Part shown: positions 18,291 through 26,130 of the stretch, in pieces
How positions within the stretch are numbered: position 1 is the first letter of the stretch
Layout of the letters: the number at the start of each line of letters is the position of its first letter
Assembly: GCF_900185645.1 (NCBI RefSeq)
Contig: NZ_FYAM01000023.1
Span: forward strand, 744,001-808,000
Length of the DNA: 64,000 bases
Source of the DNA: Clostridium sp. BSD9I1
GTDB taxonomy: Bacteria; Bacillota; Clostridia; Clostridiales; Clostridiaceae
Direction of reading: 5' to 3'
Position numbers and translations under genes: made by a program
Notes under the pieces: model-generated
What the model was told of the DNA's origin: nothing
The model's input: the letters and a program-made list of their open reading frames with translations, nothing else
The model's database searches: none

Positions 18291-18361
18291 TAAACTCCCT
18301 CCATAATGTGGTATAATTTAATTATATTACAAAAAGCTATAAAAATAAAAGGAGAATTCAT

Positions 18362-19177
18362 ATGGAGCTAGGAGATAGATTTAGAAGCGGTAGAAAATTT
18401 ATAAATAAATTTCTTTGGATTATATGCATTCCTATAGTTTTGAATCTAACAGAGCTTTTCTCATATCAACTTATTTATAAAACAAATTATTTGCCAATTA
18501 CAAAACTATTCATAATAAAGATAGGGATTATCTCAGCTCCTCCAAGTGTAGGCTTCTTATTGGAAGATTTCCCCTCTCCACTACTTCATTATAATGGTAT
18601 TAGTGGACTTAGAGGCATCATATACGAATTTAATTTGTTTAATGTATTTCTTATGATTACTTTTATTTTGATAACAAGCTTCATAAGTAGCGGATATTTC
18701 AGCATCATCAGTGCTAAAGAAGAATCCACACCAGGGATTAAGAATTTTTTTATAAATGGAAATGAAAACTGGTATAAGTTTTTTATACTGCATATTATTG
18801 AATTTATACCTTTTGCTTTTGGAATTGTTAATAATAAATTTGTATTCTTAGCGTTTATAAACGTTATATTTATGTATGTAGACTATTCTATTGCTGTTGA
18901 TGGCGGAAGGTTAAAAGATAATTTTAAGAAAGGAATTTTATTCTTATTCAATAATTTAGGATTAACAATAAAAATGGCATTTTATTATGGAATGATTTTT
19001 TCATTATTAAGCATGGCTGTACATTTTTTAGGAAGCTTAGGAACCATAGGAATTATAATTGATATAATCATAGTGGCTTACTTTGGAGTAGCAGTTAATA
19101 GAGCGGTTTTAGAAGTATACACTTTTGTGAGCAAATATGATATCAAGTTATTCTTAGACTCAGATGGAGTTTTCTAA
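18362..19177 (+). CDS. Polytopic membrane protein
   Basis: The 271-residue protein has about six predicted membrane segments (around residues 16-34, 48-66, 92-115, 138-180, 200-225 and 228-250). No motif identifies a transporter family; size and topology resemble DUF975-like integral membrane proteins. AAAGGAG lies before the ATG. Divergent partner of the beta-propeller gene, which suggests a joint envelope role. Confidence 0.65.
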   Translation: MELGDRFRSGRKFINKFLWIICIPIVLNLTELFSYQLIYKTNYLPITKLFIIKIGIISAPPSVGFLLEDFPSPLLHYNGISGLRGIIYEFNLFNVFLMITFILITSFISSGYFSIISAKEESTPGIKNFFINGNENWYKFFILHIIEFIPFAFGIVNNKFVFLAFINVIFMYVDYSIAVDGGRLKDNFKKGILFLFNNLGLTIKMAFYYGMIFSLLSMAVHFLGSLGTIGIIIDIIIVAYFGVAVNRAVLEVYTFVSKYDIKLFLDSDGVF

Positions 19178-19218
19178 TGAACTGTTTTTACATTGCTTTG
19201 CCTTGTAAAAACAGTTCA
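19178..19218. terminator. Strong 15-bp hairpin between convergent genes
   Basis: A perfect inverted repeat (TGAACTGTTTTTACA and its complement) with an 11-nt loop. It contains the last codons of the minus-strand HAD gene and follows the plus-strand membrane protein stop directly, so it may end transcription from both sides. Confidence 0.75.
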
Positions 19219-19703
19219 TTTATAATTCCATATATCTCAGTCCAATTGTAAACTCTTGTAATACCTTCATTTAAGGGCTTCCTATTATAGTTTGTATCTA
19301 TAAGAAGAACCTTGAAGCCAGCATTTGAAAGCTGAACTGCATTATCATAACTATCTTCTATAAATAAATTACATTTTAATTCTCTAGCTTTATCAACTTT
19401 ATAATGGCTGCCTAAAACAAATAACTCATTATAATGGATTTCATTTTTTCTTAAGTATGCATGAGTGAGCATTGTAAGGCTTTTATCCCTTGCAGTTACA
19501 AAATATATATTATTAAATAAGCTAAGTCTTTCTATAACTGATTTAGCATTTTCTCTAAGTTCCTGCTCTGTGTGCATTTTAACTTTATACTTCTCATAAA
19601 ACCTTTCATACTCCTTATCCTCTACACCTAATATCTTGTGTACAGCATACTCTGTTACCTGTTCTTCGCTAAAATTGGTTTTTATAACTTTGACAAAACC
19701 CAT
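19188..19703 (-). CDS. HAD-family nucleotidase-like protein lacking its N-terminal motif I
   Basis: The 171-residue product aligns with the C-terminal nine tenths of YqfW/5'(3')-nucleotidase type HAD proteins: IYFVTARDKSLTM (motif II), KARELKCNLFIEDSYDNAVQLSNAGFKVLLIDTNYNR (motifs III/IV). The expected start with the catalytic DxD motif (GIDIDGT-like) is absent; instead the first residues are read out of frame from the end of the upstream queG-like gene, with a 22-bp overlap. The nucleophile is missing, so it is probably inactive as a phosphatase. Treat as a 5'-truncated gene. Confidence 0.75.
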   Translation of the reverse strand: MGFVKVIKTNFSEEQVTEYAVHKILGVEDKEYERFYEKYKVKMHTEQELRENAKSVIERLSLFNNIYFVTARDKSLTMLTHAYLRKNEIHYNELFVLGSHYKVDKARELKCNLFIEDSYDNAVQLSNAGFKVLLIDTNYNRKPLNEGITRVYNWTEIYGIINELFLQGKAM

Positions 19704-20704
19704 TTTGCCATATTTCTCACATTCTCATTTTCATCCTTACATGCCTTCTGAATGAATGGCAAATACTCAGGTTTGTACCCATTTAGCATTGCATTAAGTG
19801 CATTGGTTTTATAACGCCAAACCTTTTCTTGTGGAATATACCAAAGTTTTGGTTGTACAACATTTTCTAAAAAATCATAATCCGCTTCAATTATTTCCTC
19901 AAGGGATAACCTTTCACTGAGTTCAGAAAGAAACGGAAATTCTTCATCTTCTGTCCATGAATTTTTATTAAAAGGACAAGCATCTTGACAAACATCGCAC
20001 CCAAATACCCAACTTCCCATCTGCTTATTAAATTTTTCATGTGGTAAATCCCAACCTTCCCATGTAGTAAGACAAGAGATACAACTTGATCGGTTCATAG
20101 TATAGGGCTGTGATAAAGAAAAGGTTGGACATGATTTAATACATAAATTACAGTGTTCAGGACATGGCTTCAATGTTGGTATTTCAACAGATTCTAATTC
20201 CTTGTCTATAATCCATGCCTCTAAATACACCCATGAACCGGATTCTGTATAAAAGAAATTATTTTTACGAACTAATCCTAGTCCAGCTTTTAATGCCGCC
20301 CAGCGTAATGCAGTAATCCCAAACTTCCTTTCAGTAGCTGTTTTAAGCCCAATTTTTTGTATATATGCTTCAAATTTTAAACTATCTTGATAATCTTGAG
20401 AGTTTTCATCCCTTCTACTATCTACTAAATAATACTTAGCAATAGAACCTTCCAAATGCTCAGGGATATGATATTTTCCATATTGTCTTACACAGATAAC
20501 AATTGATTTTGCCCAAGTATATGTATCCTGCAAGTGAGCAAAACGATAAAATCCCTCGTAATATGGCTTCACTTCTGGAACACGCTCAATTCTTTCATTA
20601 AGTTTTTCCTCATAACCTAACATATCAGATATTTTAATAATACCGCACTTTTCATATCCCATGCTAAGTGCTGCACTTTTTATTTGTTCTGCTAATAAGT
20701 TCAT
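19682..20704 (-). CDS. Epoxyqueuosine-reductase-like iron-sulfur protein
   Basis: The 340-residue protein has the QueG/reductive-dehalogenase layout: an N-terminal cobalamin-binding-type domain (KFGITALRWAALKAGLGLVRKNNFFYTESGSWVYLEAW), two [4Fe-4S] motifs (CPEHCNLCIKSCP and CISC...CDVCQDACP) and a C-terminal HEAT-like tail (ENVRNMAKWVLSKL). QueG converts epoxyqueuosine to queuosine in tRNA. This is a QueG homologue, but the divergent YYEGFYRFAHLQDTYTWAKS segment leaves a paralogous function open. Divergent from the LysR regulator. Confidence 0.82.
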   Translation of the reverse strand: MNLLAEQIKSAALSMGYEKCGIIKISDMLGYEEKLNERIERVPEVKPYYEGFYRFAHLQDTYTWAKSIVICVRQYGKYHIPEHLEGSIAKYYLVDSRRDENSQDYQDSLKFEAYIQKIGLKTATERKFGITALRWAALKAGLGLVRKNNFFYTESGSWVYLEAWIIDKELESVEIPTLKPCPEHCNLCIKSCPTFSLSQPYTMNRSSCISCLTTWEGWDLPHEKFNKQMGSWVFGCDVCQDACPFNKNSWTEDEEFPFLSELSERLSLEEIIEADYDFLENVVQPKLWYIPQEKVWRYKTNALNAMLNGYKPEYLPFIQKACKDENENVRNMAKWVLSKL

Positions 20705-20770
20705 TTATCTACACTCCTTCCATAAATTAATCCTATCAAACAACTATATATTTGTAAAATTGATATATTC

Positions 20771-20783
20771 GAATTGACAATTC
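20771..20783. promoter_or_regulatory. Dyad in the queG-lysR divergent promoter
   Basis: GAATTGACAATTC is a 13-bp palindrome overlapping a TTGACA -35 box (20774) that is 17 bp from TATTAT, upstream of the LysR gene. A likely LysR autoregulatory site. Confidence 0.5.
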
Positions 20784-20830
20784 ATTTTTTTAAATATATT
20801 ATTTATAATATGTAGAATGGAGTGAAATAA

Positions 20831-21721
20831 ATGGACATTAGGCACTTTAAAACATTTAAGAGCATTATAGAGGAAGGTAATTTTTCAAATGCTGCAAAGA
20901 AACTGGGCTACACACAGTCTACTGTTACATCACAAATTCAGCAGCTAGAGCAGGAGCTCTCAATCAAGCTATTTGAAAAAATTGGGCGTAACATGGTATT
21001 AACTGCCTTAGGAAAAAAATTAATACCCTATACAAATGAATTACTTGATACGGTAAAAAAAATAGAGAGTATCGGCAAACATGGTGATAAGATTACAGGA
21101 GAGTTGAAAATTGCAGTTGCAGAATCATTGATGTCTTATAAGCTGCAAAATGTACTGAGCCTATTTAAAGAAAAAGCTCCTAATGTAAAACTTTCTATCA
21201 TTTCACTCAATTGCTTTGCCATAAAAAACATCCTATCTAAGGGTGAGGTAGACCTTGGTTTGATGTATGATGTAGGGAACCAAAATGATAGTTTGATTAC
21301 TAATAAAATAGCTGATTTCACTTTAGCTTTAATATGTTCACCTTTATTAGAGAAGAATAAATTTGACTTTTTTAAATCAAATCAAGAAATAAATACAAGC
21401 CTTATTGTTCATGAGGCTGAATCCGTTTATCGAAATATAATTGAAGATTATTTTTGTGGTAATGAGATATTATTAAATAATACAATTGAACTTGGCAGCA
21501 TTGAAGCAATCAAAAGATGTGTTGCAAGCAATTTAGGAATTTCTTTCCTGCCTCGTTTTGCAGTGGAAGAAGAACTGGAAAACGGTAGGCTAAAAGAACT
21601 TGAGATAGGCTGCTCTGATAGCAAAATCATAGCAATTTACGCTTATCATAAGAACAAATGGATTACTCCTGCAATGTCACTATTTATGCAATTAGTGAGA
21701 GAAAACTTTAATATTGATTAA
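20831..21721 (+). CDS. LysR-family transcriptional regulator
   Basis: The 296-residue protein has the LysR winged helix at residues 1-60 (HFKTFKSIIEEGNFSNAAKKLGYTQSTVTSQIQQLEQELSIKLFEK) and a periplasmic-binding-like effector domain from about 90 (GELKIAVAESLMSYKL ... GISFLPRFAVEEEL). It is divergently transcribed from the QueG-like reductase, which by the usual LysR arrangement is its probable target. GGAGTG precedes the ATG. The effector is unknown. Confidence 0.92.
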   Translation: MDIRHFKTFKSIIEEGNFSNAAKKLGYTQSTVTSQIQQLEQELSIKLFEKIGRNMVLTALGKKLIPYTNELLDTVKKIESIGKHGDKITGELKIAVAESLMSYKLQNVLSLFKEKAPNVKLSIISLNCFAIKNILSKGEVDLGLMYDVGNQNDSLITNKIADFTLALICSPLLEKNKFDFFKSNQEINTSLIVHEAESVYRNIIEDYFCGNEILLNNTIELGSIEAIKRCVASNLGISFLPRFAVEEELENGRLKELEIGCSDSKIIAIYAYHKNKWITPAMSLFMQLVRENFNID

Positions 21722-21753
21722 AGTGATTTCATAATATTCTAATAAGCTGATTA

Positions 21754-21782
21754 TTGATACATTATAGTATATATGCTACAAT
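21754..21782 (+). promoter_or_regulatory. cat promoter
   Basis: TTGATA (21754-21759), a 17-bp spacer, and TACAAT (21777-21782). The transcript would include the leader peptide and attenuator hairpin. Confidence 0.75.
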
Positions 21783-21815
21783 ATAGGCCATATGTACAAG
21801 TTTGGGGGTCGTAAA

Positions 21816-21845
21816 GTGATTGTCTCAATTAAGACAGCCTTCTAA
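21816..21845 (+). CDS. cat leader peptide, 9 aa
   Basis: GTG start with GGGGG seven bases upstream; it encodes MIVSIKTAF and stops with TAA inside the left arm of the hairpin that hides the cat ribosome site. This is the layout of chloramphenicol-inducible translational attenuation, in which a stalled ribosome opens the hairpin. Prediction only. Confidence 0.75.
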   Translation: MIVSIKTAF

Positions 21846-21874
21846 AATCAATCAACGAAACTTTTTAGGAGGCT
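21836..21874 (+). promoter_or_regulatory. Translational attenuator hairpin of cat
   Basis: AGCCTTCTAAAA (21836-21847) pairs with TTTTAGGAGGCT (21863-21874) at 11 of 12 positions, burying the AGGAGG ribosome site of the cat gene. Confidence 0.85.
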
Positions 21875-21880
21875 AAAATT

Positions 21881-22540
21881 ATGAAATTTAATTTAATAGA
21901 TACTGAACATTGGAACAGAAAACCATATTTTGAACACTATTTAAATTCTGTTAGGTGCACTTATAGCATCACAGCAAATATAGAGATAACAAATTTATTG
22001 CATGATATTAAGCAAAAAAAACTTAAACTATATCCTACATTTATTTATATCATTGCAACTGTGGTTAATACTCATAAGGAATTTCGCACTTGTTTTGATG
22101 AAAGTGGTAATTTAGGATACTGGGATAGTATGAGTCCAAGTTATACTATCTTTCATAAGGATAACGAAACATTTTCAAGTATCTGGACAGAATATGATAA
22201 AAGTTTTTCATGTTTTTACAGTAAGTATCTTCATGATATTAAAAACTACGGGGACATTATGAGTTTTACTCCAAAGTTGAATGAACCCGCCAATACATTT
22301 CCTATATCCTGCATACCTTGGGTGAGCTTTACTGGATTTAATTTAAATATATATAATGATGGAACCTATTTAGTTCCTATTTTCACAATTGGAAAATACT
22401 TTAAACAGGATGATAAAATACTTATTCCTATATCCATACAAGTTCATCATGCAGTTTGTGATGGTTACCATACCAGCAGATTTATTAATGAGGTACAAGA
22501 ATTAATATTAAATTATCAAACATGGTTAAAGCATAAATAA
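21881..22540 (+). CDS. cat: Chloramphenicol O-acetyltransferase, type A
   Basis: The 219-residue protein matches classical trimeric CAT: N-terminal FNLIDTEHWNRKPYFEHYLN, central ISCIPWVSFTGFNLN, and the active-site signature QVHHAVCDGYH with catalytic His190. It transfers acetyl from acetyl-CoA to the 3-hydroxyl of chloramphenicol. A leader peptide and hairpin regulate it at translation. It lies between a LysR gene and a pseudogene, with no transposon ends seen nearby. Confidence 0.95.
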   Translation: MKFNLIDTEHWNRKPYFEHYLNSVRCTYSITANIEITNLLHDIKQKKLKLYPTFIYIIATVVNTHKEFRTCFDESGNLGYWDSMSPSYTIFHKDNETFSSIWTEYDKSFSCFYSKYLHDIKNYGDIMSFTPKLNEPANTFPISCIPWVSFTGFNLNIYNDGTYLVPIFTIGKYFKQDDKILIPISIQVHHAVCDGYHTSRFINEVQELILNYQTWLKHK

Positions 22541-22565
22541 ACTATGCCATTCTTATAATTAAAAT

Positions 22566-22589
22566 AAGGGAAGCTAGATAGCTTCCCTT
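22566..22589 (+). terminator. Terminator of cat
   Basis: A perfect 10-bp AAGGGAAGCT/AGCTTCCCTT stem with a 4-nt loop, followed by AAAAATT. The reverse strand could also use it for the pseudogene. Confidence 0.75.
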
Positions 22590-22606
22590 AAAAATTGATT
22601 ACATAA

Positions 22607-23132
22607 TTATATTTTATTTGTTTTTTCCATTCTCGCCATTACTCTGTGCCATAGATCTTTCTCCAAGAAACTTCCCTCTACATTTTCCTCCATATCTAAA
22701 AACATCTTGTAAGGAACAGAAAATGAAAGCATATCAGCTTCGACCATAGGACGTATCGTAATATCAATCCCACTACTGCTCTCGGGTTTTTCTTCTTAGA
22801 TTCAGCATATGGAAGAAGAAAAAGAGACTGACATCCTGATGAAAATGGCATCATAACATTTTCATATCCAGGTCTATAATAGTTTGCAAGTACCGTAAGT
22901 GCTGATAACTGATTAGTATTAACGTAAAATATAATTACCTCAGGGTTTTCTTTAGTAATATCAACTTGCGACAAAGGTTTGAATATACATACTGGTATGG
23001 AATATCAGTTATTGGCAGACACTTAACAAAGCCATCTCCTAGTTCTGATTTTTTCATATATCCTTCCCCTTCAAATTTACCTTCTTTACCACTGTCAAAA
23101 AATATTCAATTCCACCTGGATAATTAGGAGGT
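22607..23132 (-). pseudogene. DUF169 family protein, frameshifted
   Basis: Joined frames on the minus strand read PPNYPGGIEYF, then SGKEGKFEGEGYMKKSELGD, then LSQVDITKENPEVIIFYVNT through QSLFLLPYAESKKKNPRAVVG, then DITIRPMVEADMLSFSVPYK to a stop at 22607. This is DUF169 (ArCR, COG2043) sequence. At least three single-base deletions break it (near 23095, 22990 and 22783) and the N-terminal part is gone. The middle frame alone leaves a 92-codon ORF that should not be annotated as a gene. Confidence 0.8.
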
Positions 23133-23189
23133 TACCCAAAACCCGTTGAATATTACTCCTATATATTTTCTATTTGCTATAAATAAGCT

Positions 23190-23708
23190 TTACAATATGA
23201 GTTTCATTAAATTATCCATCTGTTCATCTTCACCCAATTTGAAAATGTGTGTATCAAATTTATTAAATCCCTGCTTTTCATAAAATTTTATCGCATTAAT
23301 GTTGTCTTCCCATACACCTAACCAAATGTAATCAAGATTATTAATTTTGCCAATTTCTATAGCCTTTTGTATTAGCAATTTGCCAACATGTTTACCCTTG
23401 TATTCCTGCAATACATAAATTCTTTGAACTTCTAATGTATTATCATGCCCTGCCTCTGTTTGAGCTTTGTCAAAATTAACTTTCATATACGCAGCTACTT
23501 CTTCATTATTTTCTACTATGTAAAATTTTGAACCATTATTTTTGATTTCGCTATCTAACTTCTCATAAGAAAAATTTTCTTTTAAATAGCTTTCCATATC
23601 TTCTTTTGTATTATCATTGGAAAATGTTTCATAGAATGTTTTTTCACCTATATATTTAATTTTTTCTATATCCTTTAAACTACATTCCTTAATTACTAAA
23701 TTGTCCAT
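23190..23708 (-). CDS. GNAT-family N-acetyltransferase
   Basis: The start is set at ATG 23708 (MDNLVIKECSLKDIEKI), with GGAGG ten bases upstream. The longer open frame begins inside a duplicated fragment of a different gene. The 172-residue protein has the GNAT core: VQRIYVLQEYKGKHVGKLLIQKAIEIG (acetyl-CoA loop) and NINAIKFYEKQGF. It resembles spermidine/PaiA-like acetyltransferases (YIGEKTFYETFSNDNTKEDMESYL). Substrate not proven. Confidence 0.88.
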   Translation of the reverse strand: MDNLVIKECSLKDIEKIKYIGEKTFYETFSNDNTKEDMESYLKENFSYEKLDSEIKNNGSKFYIVENNEEVAAYMKVNFDKAQTEAGHDNTLEVQRIYVLQEYKGKHVGKLLIQKAIEIGKINNLDYIWLGVWEDNINAIKFYEKQGFNKFDTHIFKLGEDEQMDNLMKLIL

Positions 23709-23744
23709 AATCCTTATTCCTCCAATTGCAATGAAATATGATAA

Positions 23745-23841
23745 TTCTTCCAATGAATATCCGATATATACATCCTTCTTACTTAAATAAAAACAATACT
23801 GAGTCTCCTTTAGATATCATTGATTTATAATATATAGTTAT
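23745..23841. repeat. Duplicated promoter/start region, copy 2 (remnant)
   Basis: On the minus strand this repeats the promoter, ribosome site and first 17 codons of the DUF2007-like gene at 14526, now frameshifted after FLFK and fused in frame to the GNAT leader. It may supply the GNAT promoter. Confidence 0.8.
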
Positions 23842-23871
23842 ACTATTACATTATAATAATTCCAATATCCT

Positions 23872-24792
23872 TTATTTTTTAACTGCTAAGCAATAATTTA
23901 CATTATCAAATGCTGTGATTGGATGTTCTGGATTTGCTTCATTATACTTTTTGAAATACTGCTCTGTTATTTCATTTGGTGTCAAATGCTCATATATCAA
24001 GAAATTGTTATCAGCTAATATCTTTTCCAATTCCATATAAGAATAACTCGCAAGCATTTTTTCATTTGCCGCACCAGCCATTAATGCCTGCCTTTTGGCT
24101 CGTTCTCCCGCCTTGTCAGTATAAGTATATTCATCTGGATAATCGAAAACTATACTACTACCTTCTGGCACAAATTTTGAAATCGTTCTGATTATTTCTA
24201 TAAAAACCTGTTTAGACAAATAGTAGCTTATTCCAAGCAAACTGCAAAAGCTTATTTTACTTTGATTAAATTGTGTACATTCAAGCAATTTGCTCTGCCA
24301 GTTGTCTTTGGTAAAATCTGCAGATATATAGTGTAAATTTGCAGGTTTATGTATTACTAATGACTGAATGCGTTTTTGTTTGTCTGCACCAGTAGCAAGA
24401 TGGTCAATTTCAAAGATTTCAATTTTTGATGCCCAGTTGGGTTGTCGATATGCAAACGTGTCATATCCTGCTGCAAAAATCAAATACTGCCTTGCACCCA
24501 TACGAACAGCATTTTCAAGCAGTCTCTCTGTAAATACTGCTCTTCCTAGTGGAGAAGGAGATAACTGATTATCAACAACCCATCGCAAAGCCTCGTCCTG
24601 TGTGCCCACAAAAGTTGGATTGAAGAAACCAATTCCTTTTGACATATTACTTTCTATTTGTTGGTACTCATGCTCCGTTAAGATTTTCCTTGCCAAATAA
24701 TCATCAAATACTTTTACTTTCTCTGTATTTTGTGTTGAATGGTAAGCTCTTGAAAAGGCACTTACAAGTGCTGTCAAACTTTTTTGTTTCAT
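23872..24792 (-). CDS. Leucine carboxyl methyltransferase-family SAM methyltransferase
   Basis: The 306-residue protein belongs to the LCM/TIGR00027 group: RAVFTERLLENAVRMGARQYLIFAAGYDTFAYR (SAM site), IEIFEIDHLATGADKQKRI, and LLGISYYLSKQVFIEIIRTISKFVPEGSSIVFDYP. These proteins methylate small molecules or polyketide-like carboxylates; the substrate is unknown. AGGTGATAATTTT precedes the ATG. Its single-gene unit ends near 23872, where no clear terminator is seen. Confidence 0.87.
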   Translation of the reverse strand: MKQKSLTALVSAFSRAYHSTQNTEKVKVFDDYLARKILTEHEYQQIESNMSKGIGFFNPTFVGTQDEALRWVVDNQLSPSPLGRAVFTERLLENAVRMGARQYLIFAAGYDTFAYRQPNWASKIEIFEIDHLATGADKQKRIQSLVIHKPANLHYISADFTKDNWQSKLLECTQFNQSKISFCSLLGISYYLSKQVFIEIIRTISKFVPEGSSIVFDYPDEYTYTDKAGERAKRQALMAGAANEKMLASYSYMELEKILADNNFLIYEHLTPNEITEQYFKKYNEANPEHPITAFDNVNYCLAVKK

Positions 24793-24906
24793 AAAATTAT
24801 CACCTCTAATACTTTATACTACTTTGATACCCCTACTACAATACTTGACTTTTTTTGAATTTTATGGTATAGTAAAGACATAAAAATAAAAAAATATGTA
24901 AAATTT

Positions 24907-24934
24907 TTAAGGGAAGCCATTATGACTTCCCTTA
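24907..24934. terminator. Intrinsic terminator-like hairpin
   Basis: TTAAGGGAAG and CTTCCCTTAA form a perfect 10-bp stem, placed after the small membrane protein gene. It closely resembles the cat terminator at 22566. Confidence 0.65.
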
Positions 24935-24977
24935 ATTTACTTCCTAGAATATTTTAATGCTAAATGATTTCTTTACG

Positions 24978-25178
24978 TTATGGCCAAAAATGAAATAAAT
25001 CCAGTACAGATGTAAGAATTCCATTACGCCAACTTTTATAAAGCCCTATACCGAAAGATATCGCACCAACTATTGTTAATGGCACCCCTAATGTTGCATT
25101 TGTGTTATCTTGAAATGCAAAGTAAAAGCAAATCATGCCCAGAGCAATAAATGATAAACATACAATTACTTTCTTCAT
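24978..25178 (-). CDS. Small membrane protein, 66 aa
   Basis: Two membrane segments (about residues 4-22 and 29-46) and a short cytoplasmic tail, KSWRNGILTSVLDLFHFWP. AAGGGG lies before the ATG. Family not recognised. Confidence 0.6.
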   Translation of the reverse strand: MKKVIVCLSFIALGMICFYFAFQDNTNATLGVPLTIVGAISFGIGLYKSWRNGILTSVLDLFHFWP

Positions 25179-25263
25179 TAATACATTCCCCTTCTAAATT
25201 ATTAAGCAATAAATTCCCACTTATACGTTAATTATAACCTTAATTACAATTTAATGCATATAA

Positions 25264-25471
25264 CTAAACAAATGTAAGATTAACAAGCTCTTTTTCATTT
25301 CTACATTCCATACAATTAAAATTTTCTTTGTAATTCTTACAACCTCCACAATATAAACCACAAGATAATAATCTTCTACTTTTCCCAAAGAAGAACTGCT
25401 TTTGAGGAATCCTTTAACACTTCTTCTTTAATCATATTTGTAGACATTTTTCTCATATCTGGGTAAACCAT
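25264..25471 (-). pseudogene. DUF3795-type gene fragment
   Basis: One frame from ATG 25471 reads MVYPDMRKMSTNMIKEEVLKDSSKAVLLWEK and stops; the next frame continues SRRLLSCGLYCGGCKNYKENFNCMECRNEKELV to a stop at 25264. The CGLYCGGC...CMECR pattern is the DUF3795 cysteine signature. A frameshift separates the parts and the C-terminus is missing. Confidence 0.6.
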
Positions 25472-25497
25472 AATTCACAGTTTGAATAGAGTTGGAT

Positions 25498-26022
25498 TTA
25501 AAATCTCATTCTCATCATAAATAAATAATATAATATACCAGGTAACCCCATCACAGATAGTATTGTGATTACATTATGTACTTTTTTCTCATTTCGTAAT
25601 ATAAGCAATAAAAGTTTATACCCTAAAATACCAATCAATCCACCCAGACAATTTAGAATTATATCATCAATGTCTGATGCTCCAATACCTAAAATCCCCT
25701 GAATGATTTCAACAAGCAAACTCACTATAAATATAAACAACAAATTGGTTATTACTCTTTTATCATTTTTCAATAATGACAAATATGTACCAAGAGGAAT
25801 AAAAATAACTATATTGCCAACCACATTACCAAAAGCAAAAGCTTTTATATTTGCAGAACTACCAGATACATATTCCATTATACTATAAAAAGGGATGAGA
25901 TTTATAGACCTCTGCTCCAAATGCGAAATTCTTGATAAGAACAATATTTTAATTAACAAAAGTATGTAACAAATGAAAACACCATATAAAAAGACTCTTT
26001 TAATTCTCTCCCGTTTATTCAT
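25498..26022 (-). CDS. VanZ-family membrane protein
   Basis: The start is set at ATG 26022 after GGGGG. The 174-residue protein has five membrane segments and the VanZ signature: SINLIPFYSI, NVVGNIVIFIPLGTYLSLL and EIIQGILGIGASDIDDIILNCLGGLIGILGYKLL. VanZ-like proteins are linked to low-level teicoplanin or lipoglycopeptide resistance. It lies downstream of a VanRS-like pair on the same strand, though it is lower in G+C than they are. Confidence 0.88.
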   Translation of the reverse strand: MNKRERIKRVFLYGVFICYILLLIKILFLSRISHLEQRSINLIPFYSIMEYVSGSSANIKAFAFGNVVGNIVIFIPLGTYLSLLKNDKRVITNLLFIFIVSLLVEIIQGILGIGASDIDDIILNCLGGLIGILGYKLLLLILRNEKKVHNVITILSVMGLPGILYYLFMMRMRF

Positions 26023-26130
26023 AATACCCCCATCTTTCATTTAATCTCTGCTTATTCTGTGCTGATATTATTTAAACACAGAATAAGGAGCTATGTTGGA
26101 ATTCTATCTTATGAATTTCTTAAGATTTTC

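Noticed and set aside
22696-22974. 92-codon ORF as a gene
   Set aside because: Family sequence continues in other frames upstream and downstream, so it is one piece of the DUF169 pseudogene.
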